From Glycomyces albidus (GTDB lineage Bacteria; Actinomycetota; Actinomycetes; Mycobacteriales; Micromonosporaceae), in the NCBI RefSeq assembly GCF_009451885.1, contig NZ_WIAO01000006.1, positions 62,001 to 126,000 of the forward strand: a DNA stretch of 64,000 nucleotides, written 5' to 3'. Both the position numbers and the translations under genes were made by a program. Of this stretch, positions 34,601 through 42,076 are shown piece by piece. The notes beneath the pieces were generated by a model. The model was not told the DNA's origin, made no database searches, and saw only the letters and a list, made by a program, of their open reading frames with translations. Each line of letters begins with the position of its first letter. The first letter of the stretch is position 1.

Positions 34601-34831
34601 GTCCTTGACGTACCCGGTGAGGAGGTGCCCGTAGTGGGGCAGGCCGTTGGCGAAGGGGGGGCCGTCGTAGAAGACGAACTCGTTGGCGCCGTTCTCGCCG
34701 GCTTCGCGGGCCTCGACGGAGGACTGGAAGGTGTCGTCCTTGGTCCAGAAGTCGAGGATGCGGCGCTCGACCTCCGGGAGGTTCGGGCTCGCGGGGACAC
34801 CCCGTCGGGGGTCGTCGAGTGGATAGGCCAT
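31688..34831 (-). CDS. ileS: isoleucyl-tRNA synthetase, eukaryote-like (type 2) form
   Basis: IleRS charges tRNA-Ile. The 1047-residue protein has the catalytic signatures GLPHYGH (HIGH motif, near residue 62) and KMSKSLKN, a large editing domain in between, and the long C-terminal extension of the type 2 enzymes found in actinobacteria and eukaryotes. Type 2 enzymes are generally resistant to mupirocin, so resistance is predicted. The ATG at 34831 is preferred; GAGGAG lies upstream and is buried in a T-box structure. The gene is monocistronic with a terminator directly after. Confidence 0.97.
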   Translation of the reverse strand: MAYPLDDPRRGVPASPNLPEVERRILDFWTKDDTFQSSVEAREAGENGANEFVFYDGPPFANGLPHYGHLLTGYVKDIVPRYQTMRGRRVERRFGWDTHGMPAEVTTEKELGLKTKAEIEAYGIDRFNAAAKASVLQFTGEWHDYVTRQARWVDFENDYKTLDLTYMESVMWAFKTLYDKGLIYEGYRVLWYCWRCETPLAATETKMDDTYRDRQDPAVTVGLDVADDGPLGGVKLLVWTTTPWTLPSNLAAAVHPDVDYAVVATDDGRYLLAEARLAAYARELGDAPEVLARYKGADLVGLRYNPPFDFFAGRENAHQVLAADYVTTEDGTGVVHIAPAFGEEDKLVTDAAGIEPVVPVDDSGKFTDEVPPYAGVHVFEANKLIINDLKATQRLLRHDTYNHNYPHCWRCGSPLIQRALSAWFVAVTKFRDRMVELNQEIDWTPGHIKDGQFGKWLANARDWNISRNRFWGSPIPVWVSDDPEHPRIDVYGSLAELERDFGVEVRDLHRPYIDDLVRPNPDDPTGKSTMRRVPEVLDCWFESGSMPFAQVHYPFENADWFEHHFPGDFIVEYTAQTRGWFYLLHVLSTALFDRPAFRTAVVHGTLLGADGQKMSKSLKNYPDVRESFEQYGSDAVRWFLVSSPVLRGGDMPVTETGFRDAVRQIVLPLWNVWYFYTLYAGASGYEASPEQARATALASEHRLDRYLLAKTRELVEAMTEAMDGYDLVAATAAFRSYLESLTNWYVRRSRDRFWEGDEAGFATLATALKAATEVAAPLLPMVAEDIWRGLTGGRSVHLADWPSAGDLPADHALVEAMDAVRDIASVGLFMRKARKLRVRLPLAKVTVATPHAERLEPFADLLKDELNVKAVEFDSDVSAYSKSDLKLVPRVLGPRLGKDVQRVIKAVKAGDWTVEDGTVTAGGVVLEDGEFELTMVAVDAEHTEALPNEGGVLVLDTEVTPELAAEGLARDLVRVIQQARKDAGLDVTDRVAVTVDASDAVRAAVEAHREFVQAETLALDLVFGDLPESATSGEAGDATVKAAVEKR

Positions 34832-34840
34832 AGACCCGGT

Positions 34841-35064
34841 TCTCCTCACACACCTTGCTCACCTGTGTGCGAGGACGAGCCGCGCCCTCTGAGGGCGGCC
34901 CGCGGTACCACCTCGCTTGGCGCACGAGTGCGCCCGCTCGATTCGGCGGCGGTGACGGGCCGCGCCCGTCCGGTTCTACTGGGGCCCGTGGCGGCCGCGG
35001 GTGCCGCGGCCGGTGGGCCGGTTCTTCCGGAAGCTCGCCGGTGATGGCCGGGTCGACGCTGTTG
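34841..35064 (-). promoter_or_regulatory. translational T-box riboswitch of ileS
   Basis: The T-box senses uncharged tRNA-Ile. Reading the minus strand: a stem I region contains an ATC specifier (35043-35045) in GGCCATCACCGG; then the T-box bulge TGGTACCGCGG (34900-34910) is followed by a GCCCTC/GAGGGC hairpin. Finally GTCCTCGCACAC (near 34865-34876) can pair over eleven bases with 34843-34853, which contains the GAGGAG ribosome-binding site of ileS. Binding of uncharged tRNA should free that site. This arrangement, regulation of translation rather than termination, is the known actinobacterial ileS type. Confidence 0.9.
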
Positions 35065-35070
35065 CACGCA

Positions 35071-35076
35071 AGTGTA
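35071..35076 (-). promoter_or_regulatory. -10 element of the ileS promoter
   Basis: TACACT on the minus strand lies just upstream of the T-box stem I. No good -35 hexamer stands at the expected distance. Confidence 0.4.
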
Positions 35077-35157
35077 GCGCTGCCCGCCCGGGGGTCCGCG
35101 AGCGATTTGCGCCGAGGGGGGCCTGGTCACCGGTCGGCGTCCCAGGGTGCGGACATG

Positions 35158-35163
35158 TACTAT
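35158..35163 (+). promoter_or_regulatory. -10 element of the trp leader promoter
   Basis: TACTAT would place the transcript start at about 35170, one base before the GTG of the leader peptide, so the peptide would be read from a leaderless message. There is no ribosome-binding site before that GTG, which supports this. The -35 is weak. Confidence 0.45.
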
Positions 35164-35170
35164 CTGCCTT

Positions 35171-35209
35171 GTGAGCATCCACGCGAACAACTGGTGGTGG
35201 CGTCGCTGA
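35171..35209 (+). CDS. trpL: Trp leader peptide with three consecutive Trp codons
   Basis: GTG-AGC-ATC-CAC-GCG-AAC encodes the start and the peptide reads MSIHANNWWWRR, twelve residues with Trp-Trp-Trp. Ribosome stalling on these codons when Trp-tRNA is short would decide whether the downstream terminator forms. The same logic is known for the fused trpE-trpG gene of Streptomyces venezuelae. No ribosome-binding site is visible and the start probably coincides with the transcript start. Confidence 0.9.
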   Translation: MSIHANNWWWRR

Positions 35210-35241
35210 GGCGGCGTCCTGCTTGTGCGTGCGAGCGAACG

Positions 35242-35268
35242 GAGCGACCGTCGTGAAGGCGGTCGCTT
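35242..35268 (+). terminator. trp attenuator hairpin
   Basis: gagcgaccg (35242-35250) pairs with cggtcgctt (35260-35268), one G-T pair, a nine-base loop. It lies 32 bases after the leader peptide stop and 70 bases before trpEG. A short T-containing stretch (tcgtcgtat) follows. Competing upstream pairing was not worked out in full. Confidence 0.7.
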
Positions 35269-35338
35269 CGTCGTATCCGGGGTCGGCCGCTTCAGGACGG
35301 GACTCGAGACCCAGCACCTTCTTGAGGAAGAGGCCCTG

Positions 35339-37465
35339 ATGACAGTGTTCAAGACCCCGTCGGGAGTGACGGTCGAGCGGACGGTGTCCGAGCTCGACTC
35401 GCCCGACCTGACGTCCGTGGTGGCGCAGGTCGAGGCCCGCCGCGGCGGCGTGCTCTCCAGCGGCATGGAGTATCCGGGGCGCTATTCGCGCTACCACCTG
35501 GCGTACGTGGACCCGTCCCTGGAGGTCGTGGCGCGCGGCCGGCAGGTGACGGTGCGGCAGTTGAACGCCCGCGGCTACCTGCTGGTCGACGTCCTCGCGG
35601 ACGCGTTCGCGGCGGCCGGGGTGGGGGCGGTGACCCGCGACGACGGCGAGGTGCGCGTCGAGGTGCCGGTGCCGACCGAGCGGGTGCCGGAGGAGCTGCG
35701 GTCGAAGCTGCCGACGGCGTTCTCGGCGCTGCGGGTGGTGCTCGAGGCGCTGCGGTGCGACGACCCGTACCTGGGCCTGTGGGGGGCGTTCGGGTACGAC
35801 CTGGCGTACCAGTTCGAGCCGATCCCGTACGCGAAGGACCGCCCGGCCGACCAGCGGGACCTGGTGCTGCACCTGGCCGACGAGCTGTACGTGGTCGACC
35901 GGAAGCGCGAGACGGCGCAGGTGCGCCGGTACGAGTTCTCGTTCGGGGACCGGTCGACGAAGGGCCTGCCGCGCGAGACCGAGTCGCTGGAGTACGTGCG
36001 GGCCGAGTCGGTCCCGGACGGGCCGGTGCCGGGCGTGTACGCGGACACGGTGCGCCGGGCCCGCCGCGAGTTCAAGGCGGGCAACCTGTTCGAGGTGGTC
36101 CCGGGGCACGAGATGTACGCGGCGTGCGATTCGCCGACGCTGTTCTACGAGCGGCTGCGGACGGCGAATCCGGCGCCGTACGAGTTCATCTTCAACCTGG
36201 GCGAGCGCGAGTACCTGGTGGGGGCGTCGCCGGAGATGTTCGTGCGGGTCGCCGGGGACCGGGTGGAGACGTGCCCGATCTCGGGGACGATCGCGCGCGG
36301 GGACGACCCGATGCACGACGCCTCGCAGATCGCGGAGCTGATCGGCTCCGCGAAGGAGGAGTCGGAGCTGACGATGTGCACCGACGTGGACCGCAACGAC
36401 AAGGCCCGCGTGTGCGTGCCCGGGTCGGTGAAGGTCCTGGGGCGCAGGCAGATCGAGCTGTACTCGCGGCTGATCCACACGGTGGACCACGTCGAGGGGC
36501 GGCTGCGCGAGGGCATGGACGCGCTGGACGCGTTCTTGACGCACATGTGGTCGGTGACGGTGACGGGCGCGCCGAAGACGTGGGCGATGCGGTTCATCGA
36601 GGAGCAGGAGACGACGCCGCGGCGCTGGTACGGGGGCGCGGTCGGGTTCGTGGGCTTCGACGGTTCCATGAACACGGGCTTGACGCTGCGCACGGCGCAG
36701 ATCCGCGGGGGCGTGGCGGCGGTGCGCGCGGGCGCGACGCTGCTGTACGACTCGGACCCGGACGCGGAGGAGGCCGAGACGCACCTGAAGGCGCGGGCGC
36801 TGCTGGAGACCGCGGCGGGCGGGGTCGGCGCCGCGGCGCCGGTGCCCGAGCCGATCGAGGTGGCGGGCGGCCCGGCCGGGGTGGGCCGGAAGGTCCTGCT
36901 GGTGGACCACGAGGACTCGTTCGTGAACACGCTCGGGGACTACTTCCGGCAACACGGCTGCGAGGTGACGACGCTCCGGTTCGGGTTCGACGTCGCGTCG
37001 GTGCTGGACGAGCTCGCGCCGGACCTGGTGGTGCTGTCGCCGGGGCCGGGCCGGCCGGAGGACTTCGGGACGGCGGCGCTCCTGGACGAGCTCGAGCGGC
37101 GCGCGATGCCGGTGTTCGGAGTGTGCCTGGGGCTCCAGGCGATGGTCGAGCACGCGGGCGGGCGCCTGTCGCTGCTGGACGAGCCGAGCCACGGCAAGCC
37201 CGGGAACGTGAAGGTGAACGGCGGCGGCCTGTTCGACGGCCTGCCGGACGAGGTGACGGCGGCGCGCTACCACTCGCTGTACGCCACCGCGGACCAGGTG
37301 AAGGGCGATTTCGCGCCGACTGCGGCGATCGACGAGGTCGTGATGGCGATCGAGGCGCCCGGGAAGCGGTGGTTCGCGGTGCAGTTCCACCCCGAGTCGA
37401 TCCTGACGGCGGCGGGCGCGCACGGACACCGGATCATCGGGAACGCGCTGCGCCTGACGGCGTGA
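35339..37465 (+). CDS. trpEG: fused anthranilate synthase TrpE-TrpG
   Basis: The enzyme makes anthranilate from chorismate and glutamine, the first step of tryptophan or of anthranilate-derived secondary products. Residues 1-500 of this 708-residue protein are the TrpE-like chorismate part (FEVVPGHEMY, PYEFIFNLGEREYLVGASPEMFV, PISGTIARG, ELTMCTDVDRND). Residues 520-708 are the class I glutaminase: SPGPGRPEDFG, the nucleophile in FGVCLGLQAM, and the HPES catalytic pair. The fusion is of the rhizobial/Streptomyces kind. The upstream Trp leader peptide indicates attenuation by Trp supply. No other trp genes are adjacent. Confidence 0.95.
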   Translation: MTVFKTPSGVTVERTVSELDSPDLTSVVAQVEARRGGVLSSGMEYPGRYSRYHLAYVDPSLEVVARGRQVTVRQLNARGYLLVDVLADAFAAAGVGAVTRDDGEVRVEVPVPTERVPEELRSKLPTAFSALRVVLEALRCDDPYLGLWGAFGYDLAYQFEPIPYAKDRPADQRDLVLHLADELYVVDRKRETAQVRRYEFSFGDRSTKGLPRETESLEYVRAESVPDGPVPGVYADTVRRARREFKAGNLFEVVPGHEMYAACDSPTLFYERLRTANPAPYEFIFNLGEREYLVGASPEMFVRVAGDRVETCPISGTIARGDDPMHDASQIAELIGSAKEESELTMCTDVDRNDKARVCVPGSVKVLGRRQIELYSRLIHTVDHVEGRLREGMDALDAFLTHMWSVTVTGAPKTWAMRFIEEQETTPRRWYGGAVGFVGFDGSMNTGLTLRTAQIRGGVAAVRAGATLLYDSDPDAEEAETHLKARALLETAAGGVGAAAPVPEPIEVAGGPAGVGRKVLLVDHEDSFVNTLGDYFRQHGCEVTTLRFGFDVASVLDELAPDLVVLSPGPGRPEDFGTAALLDELERRAMPVFGVCLGLQAMVEHAGGRLSLLDEPSHGKPGNVKVNGGGLFDGLPDEVTAARYHSLYATADQVKGDFAPTAAIDEVVMAIEAPGKRWFAVQFHPESILTAAGAHGHRIIGNALRLTA

Positions 37466-37494
37466 CAGGGGACGGGTCGACGGAGTGACGCCGC

Positions 37495-37518
37495 GGGGCC
37501 GGGATGCTTCCCGGCCCC
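37495..37518 (+). terminator. terminator after trpEG
   Basis: A 10-bp perfect stem (37495-37504 with 37509-37518) with a four-base loop followed by tt. The minus-strand SH3-like gene ends at 37538, so the hairpin can serve both convergent genes. Confidence 0.75.
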
Positions 37519-37537
37519 TTCTCGTCGCTGCTCCCGG

Positions 37538-37957
37538 TCAGGAGGTGTACTCCCAGTCCTTGACGCAGCCCCACGCGCTGTGACCCCAGTTGCCCTTCCA
37601 GTAGACCTCCATCCAGAAGTCGCTGGAGTGGCCGCACGCGGTGTACTCACCGCCGGCGACGCGGGTGCAGGAGGTCTGCACCCAGGTGCCGGCCGGGATG
37701 GATCCGAGGATCGCGGAGCCCGCCTCGGCGCGGAGCCGGTGGTTGACCCCTTCGGCGAAGCGGGCGCGGCAGGTGCGCTGTTCGACGGCGCTGGCCGGGA
37801 CCGTGTCCTGGTCTTGGGCCGTGCCGTGCTCGATGCGCGACTTGACGGGCGTCGGCACTTCGGTCGGGACGGCCGCGGCCGGCGATGCGGCGGACAGCGA
37901 CAGCGCGAGGCCGGCTGCCGCGATTCCGATGGCAGTGAAGAGCTTCTTCAGTACCAT
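37538..37957 (-). CDS. secreted SH3-like (bacterial SH3b) protein
   Basis: The 139-residue protein starts at the ATG at 37957, eight bases after AAAGGGG. It has a signal peptide (residues 1 to about 29, ending SPAAA). The mature protein resembles SH3b domains: a NHRLRAEAGSAILGSIPAGTWV strand pair, then FWMEVYWKGNWGHSAWGCV. Four cysteines probably form two disulfides. SH3b domains often bind peptidoglycan peptides, so a role at the cell wall is plausible. It is a single gene; an earlier in-frame ATG at 37984 has no ribosome-binding site. Confidence 0.75.
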   Translation of the reverse strand: MVLKKLFTAIGIAAAGLALSLSAASPAAAVPTEVPTPVKSRIEHGTAQDQDTVPASAVEQRTCRARFAEGVNHRLRAEAGSAILGSIPAGTWVQTSCTRVAGGEYTACGHSSDFWMEVYWKGNWGHSAWGCVKDWEYTS

Positions 37958-38183
37958 GATCACCCCTTTGGTGAACGTGTTCATGACTGCGCCTTGTGAC
38001 GCAGGCTCCACTTAAGTACGTGGAAGCGGCTCTTTCCCCACAAACCACGCATTGTCGGGAACCTGACAGCGCCGGTTCGGCGCGTCGGATCGGGGCCGCG
38101 CGGCGGCAGGGCCCGCGTGTTCGAATTGCGGGGCGGCCGCCGATCGGGGGCGGAGTGTCGGTGGCCCGTGGTTGGGTGGTCGG

Positions 38184-38771
38184 ATGGCGAAAACCGTGTA
38201 CAACACCGCGACCACCGTCGACGGGTTCATTGCCGATCCGGACAACTCACTGGAGTGGCTGTTCCAGGTCCCGGGCGGACTGCCCGCGGAGCCGGGCTCG
38301 GACGGCGAGGCGGTCGAGACGCCGCTCGACGAGTTCGGCGAGTTCCTGAAGGGCGTCGGCGCGATCTGCATGGGGTCGACCACGTACGAGTGGATCCTGA
38401 ACTTCGAGAACGCGGCCGAGCAGCCGGAGAAGTGGGTGTACGAGCAGCCCGCCTGGGTCTTCACCAGCCGCGACCTGCCGGCCGTGCCGGGCGCCGACAT
38501 CCGGTTCGTCTCCGGCGACGTCGCGGCGGTCCACGCCGAGATGGCGGCGGTCGCCGGCGACAAGGACCGCTGGATCGTCGGCGGCGGCGACCTCGTCGGA
38601 CAGTTCTTCGAGGCGGGCCTCCTCGACGAGATCCGGGTCAGCCTCGCGCCGGTGTTCCTCGGCGCCGGGGCGCCGCTGCTCCCCCGCCGCATCCTCTCCG
38701 ACCGCCTCGAACTCATCGAGGCGAAGCCGAGCGGCCAGTTCGCGACTCTCGCTTACCGGGTCAAGAACTAG
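38184..38771 (+). CDS. dihydrofolate reductase family (RibD C-terminal) protein
   Basis: The 195-residue protein has the RibD-C/DHFR-like fold: YNTATTVDGFIADPDNSLEWL at the start, GVGAICMGSTTYEWIL, and near the end WIVGGGDLVGQFFEAGLLDEIRVSLAPVFLGAGAPL, which forms the NADPH-binding and substrate edges. Such small proteins are often called deaminase-reductases, but their substrates are unknown; a role in folate or riboflavin synthesis should not be assumed. The ATG at 38184 is preferred over a TTG four codons earlier. It is monocistronic and convergent with the PepSY gene. Confidence 0.85.
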   Translation: MAKTVYNTATTVDGFIADPDNSLEWLFQVPGGLPAEPGSDGEAVETPLDEFGEFLKGVGAICMGSTTYEWILNFENAAEQPEKWVYEQPAWVFTSRDLPAVPGADIRFVSGDVAAVHAEMAAVAGDKDRWIVGGGDLVGQFFEAGLLDEIRVSLAPVFLGAGAPLLPRRILSDRLELIEAKPSGQFATLAYRVKN

Positions 38772-38882
38772 GCGGAGTCCTCGGCCCCGGGGCGCATCGG
38801 TATCCGGACCGCAGCGCCGGACCGGGGCCGGGACCTCGCCAGGCCGCACCTGGGCGGCAGGAGACTCGCCTCCGGCCGCCCA

Positions 38883-38921
38883 CCGGTCCCGGCCCGGCCT
38901 TCGCGGGCGGGCCGGGACCGG
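38883..38921. terminator. bidirectional terminator between the reductase and PepSY genes
   Basis: A perfect 14-bp stem (38883-38896 with 38908-38921) lies between two convergent genes and suits both. Confidence 0.75.
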
Positions 38922-38944
38922 ACTTGTGTGCGCTGCAAGAGTGC

Positions 38945-39505
38945 TTAGTCGTCGCCGCGGTCGTCGGTGTCGTCGCGGCCGTCATCCGAGTCGTCGTTGT
39001 CGTCACCGTCGCTGTCGTCCCGGTCGTCGTCGTCATCCGAGCCGTCGTCGGAGTCGTCGTCTTGGGCCGAGTCGAGGACCGTGCCGTCGAGGGCGTCGAC
39101 CGCGACGTCCCATTCGACGCCGTCGGCGTCGGTGATGTCGATGATCCAGACGGGGGCCTCGGCGGTGCCTTCGAGGTCGGCGTCGCGGACCGTGCCGTCG
39201 ACTGCGGTGAGCGCGGCCTCGGCGGCCGCGTCCTCGCCGATGGCGCCGGCCGGGAGCTGGAAGTCGTCGTCGGAGCCGTCGCCGTTGTCGTCGTACTGGT
39301 CGTCGAGGTCGAGACCCGTCTGCGAGGCGCCGTTGTCCTCGCGGCGGTCGTCGGCGTCGTCGAAGTCGGCGGCGAAGGCCGCGGCGGTGCCGCCGCCGAG
39401 GAGGAGGACGCCGGCGGCGCCCGCGATCACGAGGGTGCGGTGGCGGCCGGTGAAGCGGCGGGCCTTCGGGGCCTCGGGCTGCTGGGCGGGAGTCTGCTCG
39501 TTCAT
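38945..39505 (-). CDS. membrane-anchored PepSY protein with Asp-rich tail
   Basis: A 186-residue protein with a cytoplasmic N terminus, a membrane or signal segment at about residues 25-46, and a PepSY-like domain at about 87-146 (EAALTAVDGTVRDADLEG, then VWIIDITDADGVEWDVAVDALDG). The C-terminal 39 residues are almost all Asp with Ser, Gly and Arg. AAAGGA precedes the ATG at 39505. It is divergent from a two-component system, and CTGAAG operator repeats lie between them. PepSY proteins often inhibit proteases or tune sensor kinases, so this may be both target and modulator of the system. Confidence 0.82.
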   Translation of the reverse strand: MNEQTPAQQPEAPKARRFTGRHRTLVIAGAAGVLLLGGGTAAAFAADFDDADDRREDNGASQTGLDLDDQYDDNGDGSDDDFQLPAGAIGEDAAAEAALTAVDGTVRDADLEGTAEAPVWIIDITDADGVEWDVAVDALDGTVLDSAQDDDSDDGSDDDDDRDDSDGDDNDDSDDGRDDTDDRGDD

Positions 39506-39556
39506 GACTGGTCCTTTCGGTCCGTTCGGATCGGATGTCGGCAACCTTGCGCCCTC

Positions 39557-39597
39557 GAACCTGAAGCCAAGCTGAAGTCACCTGAAGACGGCTTAAG
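39557..39597. promoter_or_regulatory. response-regulator binding array on the PepSY side
   Basis: Half-sites CTGAAG at 39561, 39572 and 39582 and CTTAAG at 39592 follow one another at 11, 10 and 10 bases, one helical turn each, the layout bound by OmpR-family dimers. The first two are part of the 23-base unit repeated in inverse orientation at 39666-39688. Confidence 0.7.
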
Positions 39598-39665
39598 GTT
39601 TCCGGGCCGACGAGCCGAGGACGACGCGTTCGCGCTGGCAGGAGGCGAATCCCGACCGGGGAGTC

Positions 39666-39688
39666 GACTTCAGCTTGGCTTCAGGTTC
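39666..39688. promoter_or_regulatory. inverted copy of the operator, in front of the response regulator
   Basis: These 23 bases are the exact reverse complement of 39557-39579 and lie 21 bases before the response-regulator ATG. They hold two CTTCAG half-sites 11 bases apart. The pair of sites suggests one regulator acts on both divergent promoters and on its own gene. Confidence 0.75.
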
Positions 39689-39708
39689 CGTGTGCCAAGC
39701 TTCGGAAC

Positions 39709-40386
39709 ATGCGTTTGCTGATGGTGGAAGACGAGCAGCGGCTGGCCCAGGTGGTCGCCGCCGGGCTGGCGGCCGAGGGATACGCCGTCGACCTGGCCCA
39801 CGACGGCCCGACCGGCCTGTCGATGGCGAGGAGCGGCGACTACGACGCGGTCATCCTCGACATCATGCTGCCCGGCATGAACGGCTACCAGGTGTGCGCG
39901 GCCCTGCGGGAGGCCGGCGTCGAGACCCCGATCCTCATGCTCACCGCCAAGGACGGCGAGTACGACGAGGCCGAGGGCCTCGACACCGGCGCCGACGACT
40001 ACCTCACCAAGCCGTTCTCCTTCGTCGTCCTCCAGGCCCGCATCCGCGCCATGCTGCGCCGCGGCCGATCGGCCCGGCCGTCGGTCTGGCGGTTCGGCGA
40101 CCTCGCCGTCGACCCGGCCACCCGCACCTGCCGCCGCGGCGACAAGGCGCTCGACCTCACCTCCAAGGAGTTCTCGGTCCTCGAATACCTGGCCAGCCGC
40201 GCCGGCGAAGTGGTCTCCAAGTCCGAGATCCTCGAGCACGTGTGGGACTTCGCCTACGACGGCGACGTGAACATCGTCGAGGTGTACATCTCCAACCTGC
40301 GCCGCAAGATCGACGCGCCATACGGGAAGGCGGCCATCACCACCGTGCGCGGGGCGGGCTACCGGCTGGCGGCCGACGGTGGATGA
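39709..40386 (+). CDS. OmpR-family response regulator
   Basis: The 225-residue regulator has a receiver domain with Glu7 and Asp8 at the metal site, phosphoacceptor Asp51 in VILDIMLPGMNGY, and Lys101 in LTKPF. A winged-helix DNA-binding domain follows (LDLTSKEFSVLEYLASRAGEVVSKSEILEHVW, then NIVEVYISNLRRKID). Its stop lies inside the start of the kinase gene (eight-base overlap). The upstream CTTCAG repeats suggest it regulates itself and the divergent PepSY gene. Confidence 0.93.
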   Translation: MRLLMVEDEQRLAQVVAAGLAAEGYAVDLAHDGPTGLSMARSGDYDAVILDIMLPGMNGYQVCAALREAGVETPILMLTAKDGEYDEAEGLDTGADDYLTKPFSFVVLQARIRAMLRRGRSARPSVWRFGDLAVDPATRTCRRGDKALDLTSKEFSVLEYLASRAGEVVSKSEILEHVWDFAYDGDVNIVEVYISNLRRKIDAPYGKAAITTVRGAGYRLAADGG

Positions 40387-42040
40387 GAAGACGAGGAAGC
40401 GGGCCCTGAAGGAGTCCCGGCGGCACGCCTACGACAAGCGGCTCCTGTGGCGGCCCGAGTCGGTGCGGGCACGGACCACCGTGGGCGCCACCGTCGTCGT
40501 CGCGATCGCGCTCATCGTCGCCGGCTTCCTCGTGGTGACGCTCCTGCGCGACAACCTCTACGGCCGGGCCGAACTGACCGCCGAAGTCAACGCCCGCTCG
40601 ATCGCGGGCCAGCTCGCCTCCGGCACCGCGCCGGGCGCCGTCGAGCTGCCGGACGACGACGAAGCCGCCCAGATCGTCGCGGCGAACGGTGACGTCGTCG
40701 CCGCCAGCGAAGACCTCGCCGGGATGGGCGCCGTCGGCGACTTCGCCCCCGCACCGGACCCGGTCACGGAGACCACTGAGGATGCGGACGACGGCGACGA
40801 CGGCGGCACCGACGATGACGACACCGACGACCAGACCGACGACGATGACGACGACGCGGACGACGGCGACTCGGACGGCGGCGACTCGGACGACAATGCG
40901 ACCGAGACCCAGAGTCCCTCGGCCGCACCGGAACCCACGCAAGGCGCCGTCGGGTCGTCGATCGCCTACGAGACCGTGACCCTGCGGTCCGAGGGGGCGC
41001 CGTACCGGTTCGCGGCCATGAACGCCACCGCGCCAGACGGCACCGTTTACACCGTCTACTCGGGAGCGTCGCTGGAGACGCAGGAGGAGGCCGTCGAGAG
41101 CGTGACGGCCACGATGTGGTGGGCGCTGCCGGCGCTGCTCGCAGTCGTCGCGGTGGTGACCTGGCTCGTGACGCGGCGGGCGCTGCGCCCGGTCGGGGCG
41201 ATCCAGAAGGAGCTCATCTCGATCACCGGCGGCGACCTCTCCCGGCGGGTGCCGGTGCCGGCGAGCCGCGACGAGATCCACAGCCTCGCCGTCACCACCA
41301 ACACGACCCTCGCGGCGCTCGACCACGCGGTGTCGCAGCAGCGCCGGTTCGTCGCCGACGCCTCGCACGAGCTGCGCAGCCCGCTCGCGATCCTGCGCAG
41401 CCAGATCGAGATCGCGAGGGAGCACCCCGAACTCCTCGACCTCGACGCGACGCACGCCGACGTGATCCGGCTCCAGGACCTCGCCGCCGACCTGCTGCTC
41501 CTGGCGCGGCTCGACGCCGGCGAGCGCCCGCCGCACACCGAGGTGCCGTTCACCGAGCTCGTCCGGGAGGAGGTGGCCCGGCGGGCCGCCTCCGACCGGG
41601 TGCCGGTCCGGCTCGAGGTGGAGGAGGACCTGTCCGTCTTCGGGGTGCGCGGGCACCTGGCGCGGGCCGTCGGGAACCTGCTGGCCAACGCGCAGCGCCA
41701 CGCCGCGACCGCGGTGACGGTCACGCTCGCGGCGGAGGACGACGAGTGGCTGTTCCTCGACGTCGGCGACGACGGGAACGGGGTGCCGGCCGGGGACCGC
41801 AGGCGGATCTTCGACCGGTTCGTGCGCCTCGACGAATCGCGCAGCCGCGACGAAGGCGGCGCCGGACTGGGCCTGGCGATCGTGCAGGACGTGGTGCTGG
41901 CGCACCGCGGCATGGTCCAGGTCCTCGAGTCGCCGGAGGGAGGTGCGCTGTTCAGGATGGCGCTGCGACGGGCCGACCGCCGGCCCCCGCAGGCGAGTGC
42001 GGAGGCCGGCGGGCCGGTCGCCTCAGGTCCTGCCCCGTGA
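40379..42040 (+). CDS. sensor histidine kinase with Asp-rich extracytoplasmic loop
   Basis: A 553-residue kinase: membrane segments at about 34-56 and 245-265, a HAMP domain, the phosphorylated His330 in FVADASHELRSPLAILR, and the ATPase boxes GNLLANAQRHA, DVGDDGNGVP and GGAGLGLAIVQD. The external part, about 190 residues, includes a stretch at 131-173 made almost wholly of Asp, Gly, Ser and Thr, much like the tail of the divergent PepSY protein. Such a loop could bind divalent cations or basic peptides. It starts at GTG within the regulator gene. Confidence 0.92.
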   Translation: MDEKTRKRALKESRRHAYDKRLLWRPESVRARTTVGATVVVAIALIVAGFLVVTLLRDNLYGRAELTAEVNARSIAGQLASGTAPGAVELPDDDEAAQIVAANGDVVAASEDLAGMGAVGDFAPAPDPVTETTEDADDGDDGGTDDDDTDDQTDDDDDDADDGDSDGGDSDDNATETQSPSAAPEPTQGAVGSSIAYETVTLRSEGAPYRFAAMNATAPDGTVYTVYSGASLETQEEAVESVTATMWWALPALLAVVAVVTWLVTRRALRPVGAIQKELISITGGDLSRRVPVPASRDEIHSLAVTTNTTLAALDHAVSQQRRFVADASHELRSPLAILRSQIEIAREHPELLDLDATHADVIRLQDLAADLLLLARLDAGERPPHTEVPFTELVREEVARRAASDRVPVRLEVEEDLSVFGVRGHLARAVGNLLANAQRHAATAVTVTLAAEDDEWLFLDVGDDGNGVPAGDRRRIFDRFVRLDESRSRDEGGAGLGLAIVQDVVLAHRGMVQVLESPEGGALFRMALRRADRRPPQASAEAGGPVASGPAP

Positions 42041-42069
42041 ACCGGGCCCGGGCCGGCCGGGTTCACGGG
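42034..42069. terminator. bidirectional terminator between the kinase and LPXTG genes
   Basis: A perfect 10-bp outer stem (42034-42043 with 42060-42069), with further GC pairs inside, covers the kinase stop codon and lies eight bases from the end of the convergent gene. Confidence 0.65.
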
Positions 42070-42076
42070 AAGGATC

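Noticed and set aside
31808-35044. 1078-codon plus-strand frame opposite ileS
   Set aside because: Shadow of ileS; it also runs through the T-box.
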